Positions 16,903-25,635 of a stretch of 64,000 nt of DNA are shown one piece after another. Source of the stretch: Xanthomarina sp. F1114 (lineage in GTDB: Bacteria > Bacteroidota > Bacteroidia > Flavobacteriales > Flavobacteriaceae); assembly GCF_026410255.1 (NCBI RefSeq), contig NZ_JAPMLL010000009.1, forward strand, positions 62,001-126,000. Reading direction: 5' to 3'. Under the pieces are notes generated by a model that saw only the letters and a program-made list of their open reading frames with translations, was not told where the DNA came from and searched no databases. Positions within the stretch are counted from its first letter, which is position 1. Each line of letters opens with the position of its first letter. A program made the translations under genes and the position numbers.

Positions 16903-17051
16903 GTTTAAAGAAGGTTGCATCCCGAATAATAAATTCATGTAATATCTTTAGGTAGTCTTAAGGATTTATATGATTCTTTGTAATAAATCAATCGTTTAGT
17001 ATTCCAGCATCTTCTTTAGCAACTAAAATAAAATTAATTTTAAATTAACGA
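16903..17051 (+). promoter_or_regulatory. long structured 5' leader of the cold-shock gene
   Basis: Three complementary pairs are visible: TAAAGAAG (16906-16913) with CTTCTTTA (17011-17018), GTTGC (16914-16918) with GCAAC (17019-17023), and GATTTAT (16963-16969) with ATAAATC (16983-16989). The first two cross each other, so they form either a pseudoknot or alternative structures. Long leaders that refold with temperature are known for cspA-type genes; whether this one does is inference. Confidence 0.45.
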
Positions 17052-17510
17052 ATGGCAAAATCGCAGCAAACATTTAATAAAAGTGAAAAAGAAAAAAAAC
17101 GTTTAAAGAAGCGTGAAGATAAACGTAAAAAAATGGAAGCTCGTAAGCTTGAAAAAGAAGCGGGTGGCAATGAAGGGATTCAATTTGCTTATGTAGATTA
17201 CAATGGAAATTTAACAGATACACCACCAGATCCATCTTTAAAAGTTAAGGTAGATGCTGAAAGTATTGAAGTTAGTATTCCTAAACGTGATGATAGCGAA
17301 ATAGAAGAAGTGGATCCAGTGAGAAAAGGTAAAGTATCGTTTTTTGATAACTCCAAAGGTTTTGGTTTTATAATAGATTCAGAAGATCAAGAAAAATACT
17401 TTTGTCATGTAAGTGGGTTAATCGACGAAATTCAAGAAAACGACAAAGTTTCTTTTGAACTAGAAAAAGGTATGAAAGGTTTAAATGCAGTTAAAGTAAC
17501 TATTATTTAA
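17052..17510 (+). CDS. cold-shock-domain nucleic-acid-binding protein with basic N-terminal extension
   Basis: 152 residues. The C-terminal 65 residues are a cold shock domain (RKGKVSFFDNSKGFGFI with RNP1-like GFGFI, and EKYFCHVSGL as RNP2-like). The first 40 residues are a highly basic, probably helical segment (EKEKKRLKKREDKRKK), which would increase RNA affinity; this layout is common in Bacteroidota. It probably acts as an RNA chaperone. The gene has a long structured leader and is followed by a terminator, so it forms a single-gene unit. Confidence 0.92.
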   Translation: MAKSQQTFNKSEKEKKRLKKREDKRKKMEARKLEKEAGGNEGIQFAYVDYNGNLTDTPPDPSLKVKVDAESIEVSIPKRDDSEIEEVDPVRKGKVSFFDNSKGFGFIIDSEDQEKYFCHVSGLIDEIQENDKVSFELEKGMKGLNAVKVTII

Positions 17511-17534
17511 GCTACAATTGTTTTATAGAAATAT

Positions 17535-17566
17535 AAAAGACTGTCTAATTAGGCAGTCTTTTTTTT
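17535..17566 (+). terminator. rho-independent terminator of the cold-shock gene
   Basis: A 12-bp stem (AAAAGACTGTCT / AGGCAGTCTTTT, one G-T pair) with an AATT loop is followed by eight or more T residues. Confidence 0.9.
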
Positions 17567-17597
17567 GCTACAATCGTAAGAATGGTATAAGTTAAAA

Positions 17598-18392
17598 CTA
17601 TTTTGCTTTCTTTCTTTTTTGAATTCTAAAATTCAAAAACTCTACAAATAATGAAAATGCTATTGCAAAATATAAGTAGCCTTTCGGGATGGCTCCAACC
17701 GTTTGATCAAATAATGAGGTGTTAGACAAATGGGCAGCCTCTGTTATAAGCATAAAGCCAATAAGTATTAAAAAAGCCAGGCCTAATATCTGCATACTTG
17801 GGTGTTGGTCTATAAATTCCCTAATGGGATTAGCAAAAATTATCATAATAAGAATAGAAATTACCACCGCAATAATCATTAGTACTAAAGCATAGTTATG
17901 ATTTGGATGAAGCCCATTTGTCATTCCTACAGCCGTTAAAATTGAATCTATAGAAAAAATAAAATCAATTATTACTATTTGAGTAATGGCTTGAGATAAA
18001 GATGTAATCTTTTTCCCTTTTACTTCCTCTTCATCATGAGAAGGTGTTTCTACCTTTTCTCTAATCTCAGAGGTGCTTTTATAAATTAAAAACAACCCTC
18101 CAACAAATAAAATAATGGCTTGCCCACTAATATCAATATGAAGCCACTCTGTCTCTATAATATAAAACGGTTTTTTTAATCCTATTAAGAAGGAAACAAA
18201 GAACAATAAGATAATTCTTTGCACCATAGCTAATATCAAGCCAATATTAGTTGCCTTAGCTCGTTGATGTTCGGGTAATTTATTGGCTGCAATAGAAATA
18301 AAGACTATATTATCTATTCCTAGAATAATTTCTAGAAATGTTAAGGTTAACAAGGCCATAATGGCATCGCCAGATAATAAAAAGTCTATCAT
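17598..18392 (-). CDS. TerC family integral membrane protein
   Basis: 264 residues with about seven membrane helices. The TerC signature is clear: FLEIILGIDNIVFISIAANK near the N-terminus and IIDFIFSIDSILTAVGMTNG in the second half, each carrying a conserved acidic residue in a membrane helix. TerC proteins are linked to metal-ion handling (manganese or calcium export, or metal loading of exported proteins) and to tellurite tolerance. A charged cytosolic loop (ETPSHDEEEVKGKK) separates the halves. It starts one base after the lipoprotein gene's stop, so the two are co-transcribed. Confidence 0.93.
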   Translation of the reverse strand: MIDFLLSGDAIMALLTLTFLEIILGIDNIVFISIAANKLPEHQRAKATNIGLILAMVQRIILLFFVSFLIGLKKPFYIIETEWLHIDISGQAIILFVGGLFLIYKSTSEIREKVETPSHDEEEVKGKKITSLSQAITQIVIIDFIFSIDSILTAVGMTNGLHPNHNYALVLMIIAVVISILIMIIFANPIREFIDQHPSMQILGLAFLILIGFMLITEAAHLSNTSLFDQTVGAIPKGYLYFAIAFSLFVEFLNFRIQKRKKAK

Positions 18393-18393
18393 A

Positions 18394-18765
18394 CTATTTT
18401 ACTTTGGTAGCAATTCCTTTTTGTTTATTTTTTTCGCCTACATAAGAATACTCAAAGGTGTAAGTAGAATCTGTAGTTACTAATATTTTTAAGTGAATAT
18501 CTTTGTGTTCTGCCATGTTTTTTGGGTTAATGGTTTTAAAAATAACTTCACAGTCATTAATCCAGCGTACATGAGTAGAATCTACTTTATTGTTATAAGT
18601 TTCAATTTGAAGATCTTTGGTTCTTACAAATTCCGATTTAAAAACTTCACCATCAATGGTAATTTCACTAAAAAAAGTGCCGGTTTGAAAGTCTAAACAA
18701 TTGCGTTCTACCTGGTAGCAACTTGTAAGCATAATCATAAAAATAATAGCAGAAAAGTATTTCAT
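18394..18765 (-). CDS. small lipoprotein of unknown function
   Basis: 123 residues. The N-terminus is an SPII signal peptide with lipobox LTSC at residue 16. The rest is a small beta-rich domain with conserved-looking FQTGTF and RWINDCEV. I recall homologues in databases being named DNA topoisomerase IV, which the sequence does not support: no GyrA/ParC motif is present and the protein is exported. It shares a transcript with terC, with one base between them, so a periplasmic role connected to TerC is possible. Confidence 0.82.
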   Translation of the reverse strand: MKYFSAIIFMIMLTSCYQVERNCLDFQTGTFFSEITIDGEVFKSEFVRTKDLQIETYNNKVDSTHVRWINDCEVIFKTINPKNMAEHKDIHLKILVTTDSTYTFEYSYVGEKNKQKGIATKVK

Positions 18766-19009
18766 AAGATGTTCTAGGGTAAAAGAAAATTTAAAAAATA
18801 ATAATTATTCAAAAATACTAAAAAGCAACTCATAAAACTATAAGAGGATCTTCATTTTTAAATTTCAAAATAAAAAAATAATCTTTGCGTTAGTACAGTT
18901 AAAACTATCTTTATAAATCTATCTTAAAGTCTTTTAATCTTCCTATTAAAAGTGCTATTTTGCAGCGTTTTTACATTTAATTAGTAATTACTTAAAATGA
19001 CATTTCTTT

Positions 19010-21925
19010 ATGCATAAAATATTTTGTTTGCTAACTAGTTTTCTAGTCTTTACAAGCCTTTTTGCTCAAACTTCAAATCCGTTATTAGCTACAGATGTTG
19101 AAGCACAGCAGAAGTGGGTAGATAGTTTGTATAACAATATGACTTTAGAGGAGAAAGTGGGACAACTGTTTATGGTTCAGGCTTTTTCTAATCAAGGTTT
19201 GGCGCATGAAAATATTATTAGCCAGTTAATTACTAAACATCATATAGGAGGAATTATATTTTCTAAAGGAGATCCGGTTAATCAAGCTAGAATTAATAAT
19301 ATTTTCCAAGAAGCGTCAAAAGTTCCTTTGTTAATTGGAATGGATGCAGAATGGGGACTAAGCATGAGATTGGATTCAACTTACGCATTTCCTTGGAATA
19401 TGACACTGGGTGCCATAGAAGATAATGAGCTTATTGAACAAGTAGGAAAACAATTAGGAGAACATTGTAAACGTTTGGGAGTTCATTTTAATTTTGCGCC
19501 TGTTGTTGATATCAATACCAATCCAATAAACCCAATTATTGGAAATAGATCTTTTGGAGAAGATAGAGATAATGTTACCGAAAAGTCCTTAGCCTTAATG
19601 AAAGGAATGCAAAAAGCTGGAGTTTTAGCTAATGCCAAGCATTTTCCTGGACATGGAGATACAGATTCCGATTCGCATAAAACTTTGCCTAGCATTAATT
19701 TTGATGCCAAACGTATTGACTCTGTAGAGTTTTATCCATACAGAAAACTCATTCAGGAAGGCTTGTCTAGTGTTATGGTAGCTCATTTAAGCGTGCCTGC
19801 ATTAGAGCCACGTGTGGGATACCCGTCTTCTTTGTCGTACCCAATAGTTACAGAAACTTTAAGACATAAACTTCAGTTTGAAGGGCTTATTTATACAGAT
19901 GCTTTAAATATGAAAGGTGCTGCAAATTTTGGAAATAACGGCGATGTTGATTTAGCAGCTTTTATGGCAGGAAACGATGTGTTACTTATTCCAGAAGATG
20001 TGTCTCTAGGAATTAGCAAGATTGTAGAGGCTTACCGTGAGGGTTTAATTACTGAAGGTAGATTAGCGTATTCGGTTAAAAAAATATTACAAGCAAAATA
20101 TAAAGTCGGTTTAAATAATTATAAACCTATTGAAACAACCCATTTAGTTGAAGATTTAAATAGAATACAAGATGAGACTTTGTCTGAAGTTCTATTTGAG
20201 AATGCCATTACGGTTATTAAAAACAAGGAAGAATTACTTCCTATAAGAAAATTGGAGAATAAAAAAATAGCTTATGTTAAAATGGGCGATGATGATGGCT
20301 CTACTTTTTTTAAAGAACTTCAAAAATATGCTAAAGTTCATGAGGTTTCAGACGATAATTTAGACGGATTAATAAATAAACTTTCTGGGTATAATACTGT
20401 CATTGTTGGGTTTCACCGTTCTAATGATAATCCGTGGAAAGACCATAAGTTTAGCGATAAAGAGTTGGTATGGTTATATGAAATTGCTAGGAATAATAAT
20501 GTGATTTTAGATATTTTTGTTAAACCATATGCTTTATTAAACTTATCTACCGTAGAGAATTTTGAGAGTATTGTAGTTAGTTATCAAAATAGTGAAGTAG
20601 CACAACAAAAATCAGCACAACTTATTTTTGGTGCTATTCCAGCCAAAGGAACGCTACCAGTTTCTGTTGGAAATGGCTTTCATGTAGGAGATGGAATTAA
20701 TTATGCTAGTTTATCGCGATTAAATTACGGATTGCCTGAGCGTGTAGGAATGAGTTCAGAAAAACTTAAAAAACTAGACTCTGTAGCGCAGTATGCTATA
20801 GATAAAAAAATGACCCCGGGAATTCAATTACTGGTTGCTAGAAAAGGAAAAGTTGTTTATAACAAAAACTTTGGAACGCATACTTATGATAAAAAATCAG
20901 AACCAGTAGCTTTTGATGATATTTATGATGTTGCATCATTGACAAAAATCTTAGCAACCTTACCGTTATTAATGGAACTTGAAGATAAAGGAGAAATTAA
21001 TTTAGATTCTAAATTGTCCGATTTACTTCCAGAATACGCTAATTCTAATAAGAAAAACATCACCTTAAAAAAGATGTTATCTCATTATGCTAGACTAAAA
21101 CCGTGGATACCTTTTTATTATGCCACCTTAGACTCTACAAAGCATCCAGATCCTAAATATTACAGAAAGGAACCAAGTAAAAAGTTTTCGGTAAAAGTAG
21201 CTAACAATCTTTATATGAGAAAAGATTATCAAGACTCCATTCAGAAAATAATAATGGATACAGATCTTTTAAATAGAGAGCGTTACAGATATAGCGATTT
21301 GCCTTATTATATTTTAAAGAAATATATTGAGACTTATTACGACCAAACCCTAGATGTGCTTGTTCAAGATCATTTTTATGAATCTTTAGGAGCAAATTAT
21401 ACCACTTATAACCCGTATGTTAAGTTTAGTGGAAAAAAAATCGTTCCAACAGAAGTTGACGATTATTATAGATATCAAGAAGTGCATGGCTATGTGCACG
21501 ACATGGGAGCAGCGATGCAAGATGGGGTAGGTGGCCATGCCGGTGTTTTTAGTAATGCTAACGATGTTGCCAAAATAATGCAGTTGTTTTTGCAAAAAGG
21601 ATTTTATGGGGGAAAACGTTATTTTAAACCAGAAACTGTAGATGAATATAATACCTGTTATTTCTGCGATGAAGATAATAGACGTGGTATTGGTTTCGAT
21701 AAACCGCAACTAGGTGATGTTGGACCAACTTGTGGATGCGTGTCTATGGCTAGTTTTGGACATTCGGGCTTTACAGGAACTTATGCTTGGGCAGATCCTG
21801 ATGAAGAAATTGTATATGTGTTTTTAGCAAATAGAACCTATCCAAAAGCAGATTCAAATTTGTTGCTAAAAGCAAATATTAGAACAGATATTCAACGCTT
21901 AATTTATGAAGCAATTATAGATTGA
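19010..21925 (+). CDS. GH3 beta-N-acetylglucosaminidase fused to a class C beta-lactamase-type serine hydrolase
   Basis: 971 residues. Signal peptide 1-19 (TSLFAQ). Residues about 30-370 are a GH3 domain of the NagZ type, with KHFPGHGDTDSDSH (about residue 209) and the nucleophile in YTDALNMKGA; residues about 390-570 are a GH3 C-terminal domain. Residues about 590-960 are a penicillin-binding/class C domain with SLTK (SxxK, about residue 643), YSD (about 760) and HSG (about 917). The fusion would cleave beta-GlcNAc from muropeptides and act on a D-amino-acid or ester bond in the periplasm. bshA follows after 38 bases. Confidence 0.92.
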   Translation: MHKIFCLLTSFLVFTSLFAQTSNPLLATDVEAQQKWVDSLYNNMTLEEKVGQLFMVQAFSNQGLAHENIISQLITKHHIGGIIFSKGDPVNQARINNIFQEASKVPLLIGMDAEWGLSMRLDSTYAFPWNMTLGAIEDNELIEQVGKQLGEHCKRLGVHFNFAPVVDINTNPINPIIGNRSFGEDRDNVTEKSLALMKGMQKAGVLANAKHFPGHGDTDSDSHKTLPSINFDAKRIDSVEFYPYRKLIQEGLSSVMVAHLSVPALEPRVGYPSSLSYPIVTETLRHKLQFEGLIYTDALNMKGAANFGNNGDVDLAAFMAGNDVLLIPEDVSLGISKIVEAYREGLITEGRLAYSVKKILQAKYKVGLNNYKPIETTHLVEDLNRIQDETLSEVLFENAITVIKNKEELLPIRKLENKKIAYVKMGDDDGSTFFKELQKYAKVHEVSDDNLDGLINKLSGYNTVIVGFHRSNDNPWKDHKFSDKELVWLYEIARNNNVILDIFVKPYALLNLSTVENFESIVVSYQNSEVAQQKSAQLIFGAIPAKGTLPVSVGNGFHVGDGINYASLSRLNYGLPERVGMSSEKLKKLDSVAQYAIDKKMTPGIQLLVARKGKVVYNKNFGTHTYDKKSEPVAFDDIYDVASLTKILATLPLLMELEDKGEINLDSKLSDLLPEYANSNKKNITLKKMLSHYARLKPWIPFYYATLDSTKHPDPKYYRKEPSKKFSVKVANNLYMRKDYQDSIQKIIMDTDLLNRERYRYSDLPYYILKKYIETYYDQTLDVLVQDHFYESLGANYTTYNPYVKFSGKKIVPTEVDDYYRYQEVHGYVHDMGAAMQDGVGGHAGVFSNANDVAKIMQLFLQKGFYGGKRYFKPETVDEYNTCYFCDEDNRRGIGFDKPQLGDVGPTCGCVSMASFGHSGFTGTYAWADPDEEIVYVFLANRTYPKADSNLLLKANIRTDIQRLIYEAIID

Positions 21926-21963
21926 GTCAGTACTTATAATTATATACACTTAATAATGTAAAT

Positions 21964-23103
21964 ATGAAAATTGGAATTGTATGTTATCCAACTTTTGGCG
22001 GTAGTGGCGTAGTAGCAACAGAACTAGGAATTGAGCTTTCAAAAAGAGGTCACGAGGTTCATTTTATTACTTATAAGCAACCAGTAAGATTAGATCTTCT
22101 GGGAAGTCATGTGCATTTTCACGAAGTAACAGTTCCAGAATATCCGTTATTTCATTACCAACCATACGAATTAGCTCTTTCTAGCAAATTAGTAGATATG
22201 GTTAAGCTTCATAAAATAGAGGTTCTTCATGTTCATTATGCTATTCCTCATGCTTATGCTGCATATATGGCCAAAAAAATGCTACAGGAAGAAGGAATAT
22301 ATTTGCCTATTGTAACAACGCTTCACGGCACGGATATTACCTTGGTTGGATCACATCCATTTTATAAAACAGCCGTTACTTTTAGTATCAACCAATCTGA
22401 TGCGGTAACCTCTGTTTCAGAAAGTTTAAAGCGAGATACTTTAAGGTTATTCGATATTAAAAACGATATTCATGTGGTGACAAACTTTATAGATATTGCT
22501 AAACACACACCAAATTTTATCGATTGTCAACGTGATTTACTAGCAAGTAAAGATGAAAAAATTATTACTCATATAAGTAATTTCCGAGAAGTAAAGCGTA
22601 TTCCAGATGTTATTAAAGTATTTTATAATATTCAGAAGGAAATTCCTGCTAAATTAATGATGGTTGGTGAAGGACCGGAAAAGGAACCAGCAGAGCAATT
22701 ATGTGCTAAATTGGGTATTGAAGATAAGGTTGTTTTCTTTGGAAATAGTAATGAAATAGACCGTATTTTATGTTATTCAGACTTGTTTATCCTTCCGTCT
22801 GAAACGGAAAGTTTTGGTCTAGCTGCTTTAGAAGCTATGGCGTCTGGAGTTCCTGTAATTTCAAGTAATTCAGGAGGTATTCCAGAAGTAAATATCGAAG
22901 GTGTGTCGGGGTATTTAAGCAAGGTTGGAGATATAGACGACATGAGTAAAAATGCGCTTCGTATTCTAAAAGATGAAACGACTTTGGCAAAATTTAAGGA
23001 AGCAGCTAAAAAACAAGCCTGTAATTTCGATATCTATCAAATTGTACCCCAATACGAAGCTATTTACGAAGCAACCCTTGCAAAATGTAAACCCTTAATA
23101 TAA
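21964..23103 (+). CDS. bshA: N-acetyl-alpha-D-glucosaminyl L-malate synthase BshA
   Basis: 379 residues, GT4/GT-B glycosyltransferase. The N-terminal loop GIVCYPTFGGSGVVATELG, THLHGTD-like TTLHGTDITLVG, and the C-terminal nucleotide-sugar site (PSETESFGLAALEAMASGVP) are as in characterised BshA. The enzyme joins GlcNAc from UDP-GlcNAc to L-malate, the first step of bacillithiol synthesis, in the cytosol. bshB and bshC are not in the window. It is close behind the GH3-serine hydrolase gene and probably co-transcribed; the link between the two roles is unclear beyond GlcNAc. Confidence 0.94.
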   Translation: MKIGIVCYPTFGGSGVVATELGIELSKRGHEVHFITYKQPVRLDLLGSHVHFHEVTVPEYPLFHYQPYELALSSKLVDMVKLHKIEVLHVHYAIPHAYAAYMAKKMLQEEGIYLPIVTTLHGTDITLVGSHPFYKTAVTFSINQSDAVTSVSESLKRDTLRLFDIKNDIHVVTNFIDIAKHTPNFIDCQRDLLASKDEKIITHISNFREVKRIPDVIKVFYNIQKEIPAKLMMVGEGPEKEPAEQLCAKLGIEDKVVFFGNSNEIDRILCYSDLFILPSETESFGLAALEAMASGVPVISSNSGGIPEVNIEGVSGYLSKVGDIDDMSKNALRILKDETTLAKFKEAAKKQACNFDIYQIVPQYEAIYEATLAKCKPLI

Positions 23104-23154
23104 CTTTCATAAATATATTTTATACCTTTCTGTTCTAAAATAATTCTATCCAAA

Positions 23155-24558
23155 ATGAACAGAAAATCCTTTTTAAATTTAACGGCACGAGCTGGTCTTT
23201 TCTTAGGTCTAGCGCCCAGCGTGCTTGCAGGAAATAGTAACGAGAAAGTAGAGAAAGAACTAGTTAACGAACTTTTAAAACAGAAAAAAGCTAAAGGAAA
23301 TGCTGTAGGTCTTACTGCAGATCCAATTTCAAAAGTCCGTGTAGGTATGATTGGAATGGGGAACAGAGGAGGCGTCCTTATTCAAATGTTCGATTATCTC
23401 ATAAAAAATAATCATGCAGAAATAGTAGCACTTTCAGACTTAAAACAAGATAAGGTTGAAAAACATAACGATTATCTTAAAACCATTCAAAACAAACCAG
23501 CCGATTTATACTATGGAAATGAAAACGAATGGAAAAAATTAGCAGAAAGAGACGATATTGATTTAATCCTAATTGCAACCCCATGGAATACGCACACAGA
23601 AATGTCTGTTTATGGTATGGAGCAAGGGAAACACGTGGCTTGCGAGCAACCAATGGCTATGACTTTAGGAGATTGCTGGAAGTTGATTGAAGTAGCAGAA
23701 CGTACAGAAAAACACTGTATGTACATGGAAAATTGCTGTTATAACGGCGAAGAGCTTTGGGTATTAAATATGATAGATCAAGGTGTTTTTGGTGATGTTA
23801 ATCATGCTGAAGGGGCTTATATTCACGACTTACGTAAACATATGATGGACGACAAATACTACGAAAATCAATGGCGTATAAAACATCATGAAACAAAAAA
23901 CGGAAATTTTTATACAGGTCATGGGTTAGGACCAACAAGTTTTTATATGGATATCGGGCGTGGAGATAACTACGATTTTATTACATCGATGAGTTCTCGT
24001 GATGATAGTATGAAAGCTGGAGCTGAAATTGAAAATTTCCCGGTAAAGAATTTTGCTTGTGGAGATATGAATACCACCTTAATTAAAACAAAATTAGGGA
24101 AAACTATCATGCTTCAATTCGATACACATACCGGAAGACCTTATTCTAGACTTAATAATGTATTTGGAACCAAAGCAGCTCACGAAGGTTATCCATCTAG
24201 GTTGTATGTTGGTCACGAAGAACTCCAATGGGGACATAATTGGCTTACTGATCAGGAATATAAAGATTATAGAGAACGATATGATCATCCCTTATGGAAT
24301 AAACTAAAAACGCAAATAGATTCCAATGCTGTGGGACATGGAGGAATGGATTTTGTGATGATTTATAGGTTAATCCGTTGTTTAAACGAAGGTTTGCCTT
24401 TAGATATCAATTTATACGATAGTGTTCTTTGGAGTGCCATGACGCCTTTGTCTGAGATATCTGTTGCTAATGGGAGTGCCAGAACTGAAGTTCCAGATTT
24501 TACAGGAGGAACATGGGAAACGCCAAGAAAAAATGAAATTTTACGAGATTTTCTATAA
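23155..24558 (+). CDS. GH109-like Gfo/Idh/MocA oxidoreductase (alpha-N-acetylgalactosaminidase family)
   Basis: 467 residues. The N-terminus (MNRKSFLNLTARAGLF, then PSVLAG) looks like a secretory or Tat-like leader without a clean twin arginine. The Rossmann motif VGMIGMGNRGGV binds NAD; ATPWNTHTEMS and ACEQPMAMTLGDC follow, and YTGHGLGPTSFYMDIGRGD is typical of the GH109 branch, which removes alpha-linked GalNAc by an NAD-dependent oxidation-elimination mechanism. Some related proteins act on other glycans, so the substrate is not certain. Its stop overlaps the end of the convergent NahK-like kinase gene by six bases. Confidence 0.85.
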   Translation: MNRKSFLNLTARAGLFLGLAPSVLAGNSNEKVEKELVNELLKQKKAKGNAVGLTADPISKVRVGMIGMGNRGGVLIQMFDYLIKNNHAEIVALSDLKQDKVEKHNDYLKTIQNKPADLYYGNENEWKKLAERDDIDLILIATPWNTHTEMSVYGMEQGKHVACEQPMAMTLGDCWKLIEVAERTEKHCMYMENCCYNGEELWVLNMIDQGVFGDVNHAEGAYIHDLRKHMMDDKYYENQWRIKHHETKNGNFYTGHGLGPTSFYMDIGRGDNYDFITSMSSRDDSMKAGAEIENFPVKNFACGDMNTTLIKTKLGKTIMLQFDTHTGRPYSRLNNVFGTKAAHEGYPSRLYVGHEELQWGHNWLTDQEYKDYRERYDHPLWNKLKTQIDSNAVGHGGMDFVMIYRLIRCLNEGLPLDINLYDSVLWSAMTPLSEISVANGSARTEVPDFTGGTWETPRKNEILRDFL

Positions 24559-25632
24559 ATTAAAACTAGAATAAGTAATACGTTTTATCTCATCATAATT
24601 CTGAATGGCACTTTTTAAAAGTGCCATTTGGTTTTTAGCTCGAACCAAATTGTGTTCTTTAAAAGCAGTTTTATAATACACATCATTATTTAAATAATCT
24701 GTTAAAAACCTTAAACCCATAATAAAAATGATGGTTTTTACACCTAATGGTAAATAACGTTTTTCTTCTGAAGTTAAAATATTAGAAGTTTCTAAGGCAA
24801 AGCCTTTACAAAATGCTTCATAAAACTTTAAATTGATTGTAGTTCCTTCTAAATCTTCAGAATCTTCAACAGTATTGGAGCAGATGGAACGAATCGAATC
24901 TCCAAAATCAAAATGCACAATTCCAGGCATAACCGTATCTAAATCAATAACGGCCAACCCATTATCTTCTTTGTCAAAAAGAATATTTGATAATTTAGCA
25001 TCGTTATGGGTAACTCTTATTGGAAAATTGTCTTTCTCTTTTAATTCTGAAAGAAGAAACATCTCCTTTTGTTGTTCCAACGCAAAACTTATAAGTTCTT
25101 GAGCTTTTGCTTTTCTGGATGCTTTTGCTTGCTTTAAAGCTTCTTCAAATTGAAAAAACCGGAAAGGAACCGAGTGAAACTTAGGAAGTGTTTCTATAAT
25201 TCCTTCAGTATTTAAAGCTTCCGTATGTGCTATAAAATTCCCAAATAATTTTGATGCTTCAAAAACCTGCTTTTCATTATGTGCTCTATCAATGGTTTTA
25301 GATTTAGGAATATATTCCATTAATGTCCAACAACCGTTATGAGCTTCAACAAAAAAAGCATCATTTTCCGTTTTAATAAACCCAGCAATTTGATACTTGT
25401 TATTAGACTTTTGATAGGATGTTTTTAAATGATTACTAACAATCACCTTATTTAAAATAATATCATTTAAATTATTAAAAACCTGGTCATTAATCTTTTG
25501 AAGTACATAGTTTAAACCATTACTACAATAAACTAAGTAGGTGTCGTTAATATGTCCTGAAGCCAAAACTTCAATCTTTACAACAGTCTGTTTTACCTGA
25601 AATTGATTAAAAATATTTTTAAGAATCTCCAT
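24553..25632 (-). CDS. N-acetylhexosamine 1-kinase-like phosphotransferase
   Basis: 359 residues, APH-fold kinase. The catalytic loop is VTHNDAKLSNILFD and the metal-binding aspartate lies in VIDLDTVMPGIVHFDFGDS, a pattern shared with NahK of bifidobacteria, which has the same length and phosphorylates GlcNAc or GalNAc at C1. It is cytosolic. It follows the nucleotidyltransferase gene with three bases between, so the two form an operon that could turn amino sugar into sugar-1-phosphate and then UDP-sugar. I am confident in the family and moderately so in the substrate. Confidence 0.85.
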   Translation of the reverse strand: MEILKNIFNQFQVKQTVVKIEVLASGHINDTYLVYCSNGLNYVLQKINDQVFNNLNDIILNKVIVSNHLKTSYQKSNNKYQIAGFIKTENDAFFVEAHNGCWTLMEYIPKSKTIDRAHNEKQVFEASKLFGNFIAHTEALNTEGIIETLPKFHSVPFRFFQFEEALKQAKASRKAKAQELISFALEQQKEMFLLSELKEKDNFPIRVTHNDAKLSNILFDKEDNGLAVIDLDTVMPGIVHFDFGDSIRSICSNTVEDSEDLEGTTINLKFYEAFCKGFALETSNILTSEEKRYLPLGVKTIIFIMGLRFLTDYLNNDVYYKTAFKEHNLVRAKNQMALLKSAIQNYDEIKRITYSSFNL

Positions 25633-25635
25633 TAA

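Noticed and set aside
21201-21709. Minus-strand frames within the GH3-serine hydrolase gene
   Set aside because: They lie opposite a well-supported domain with intact catalytic motifs.
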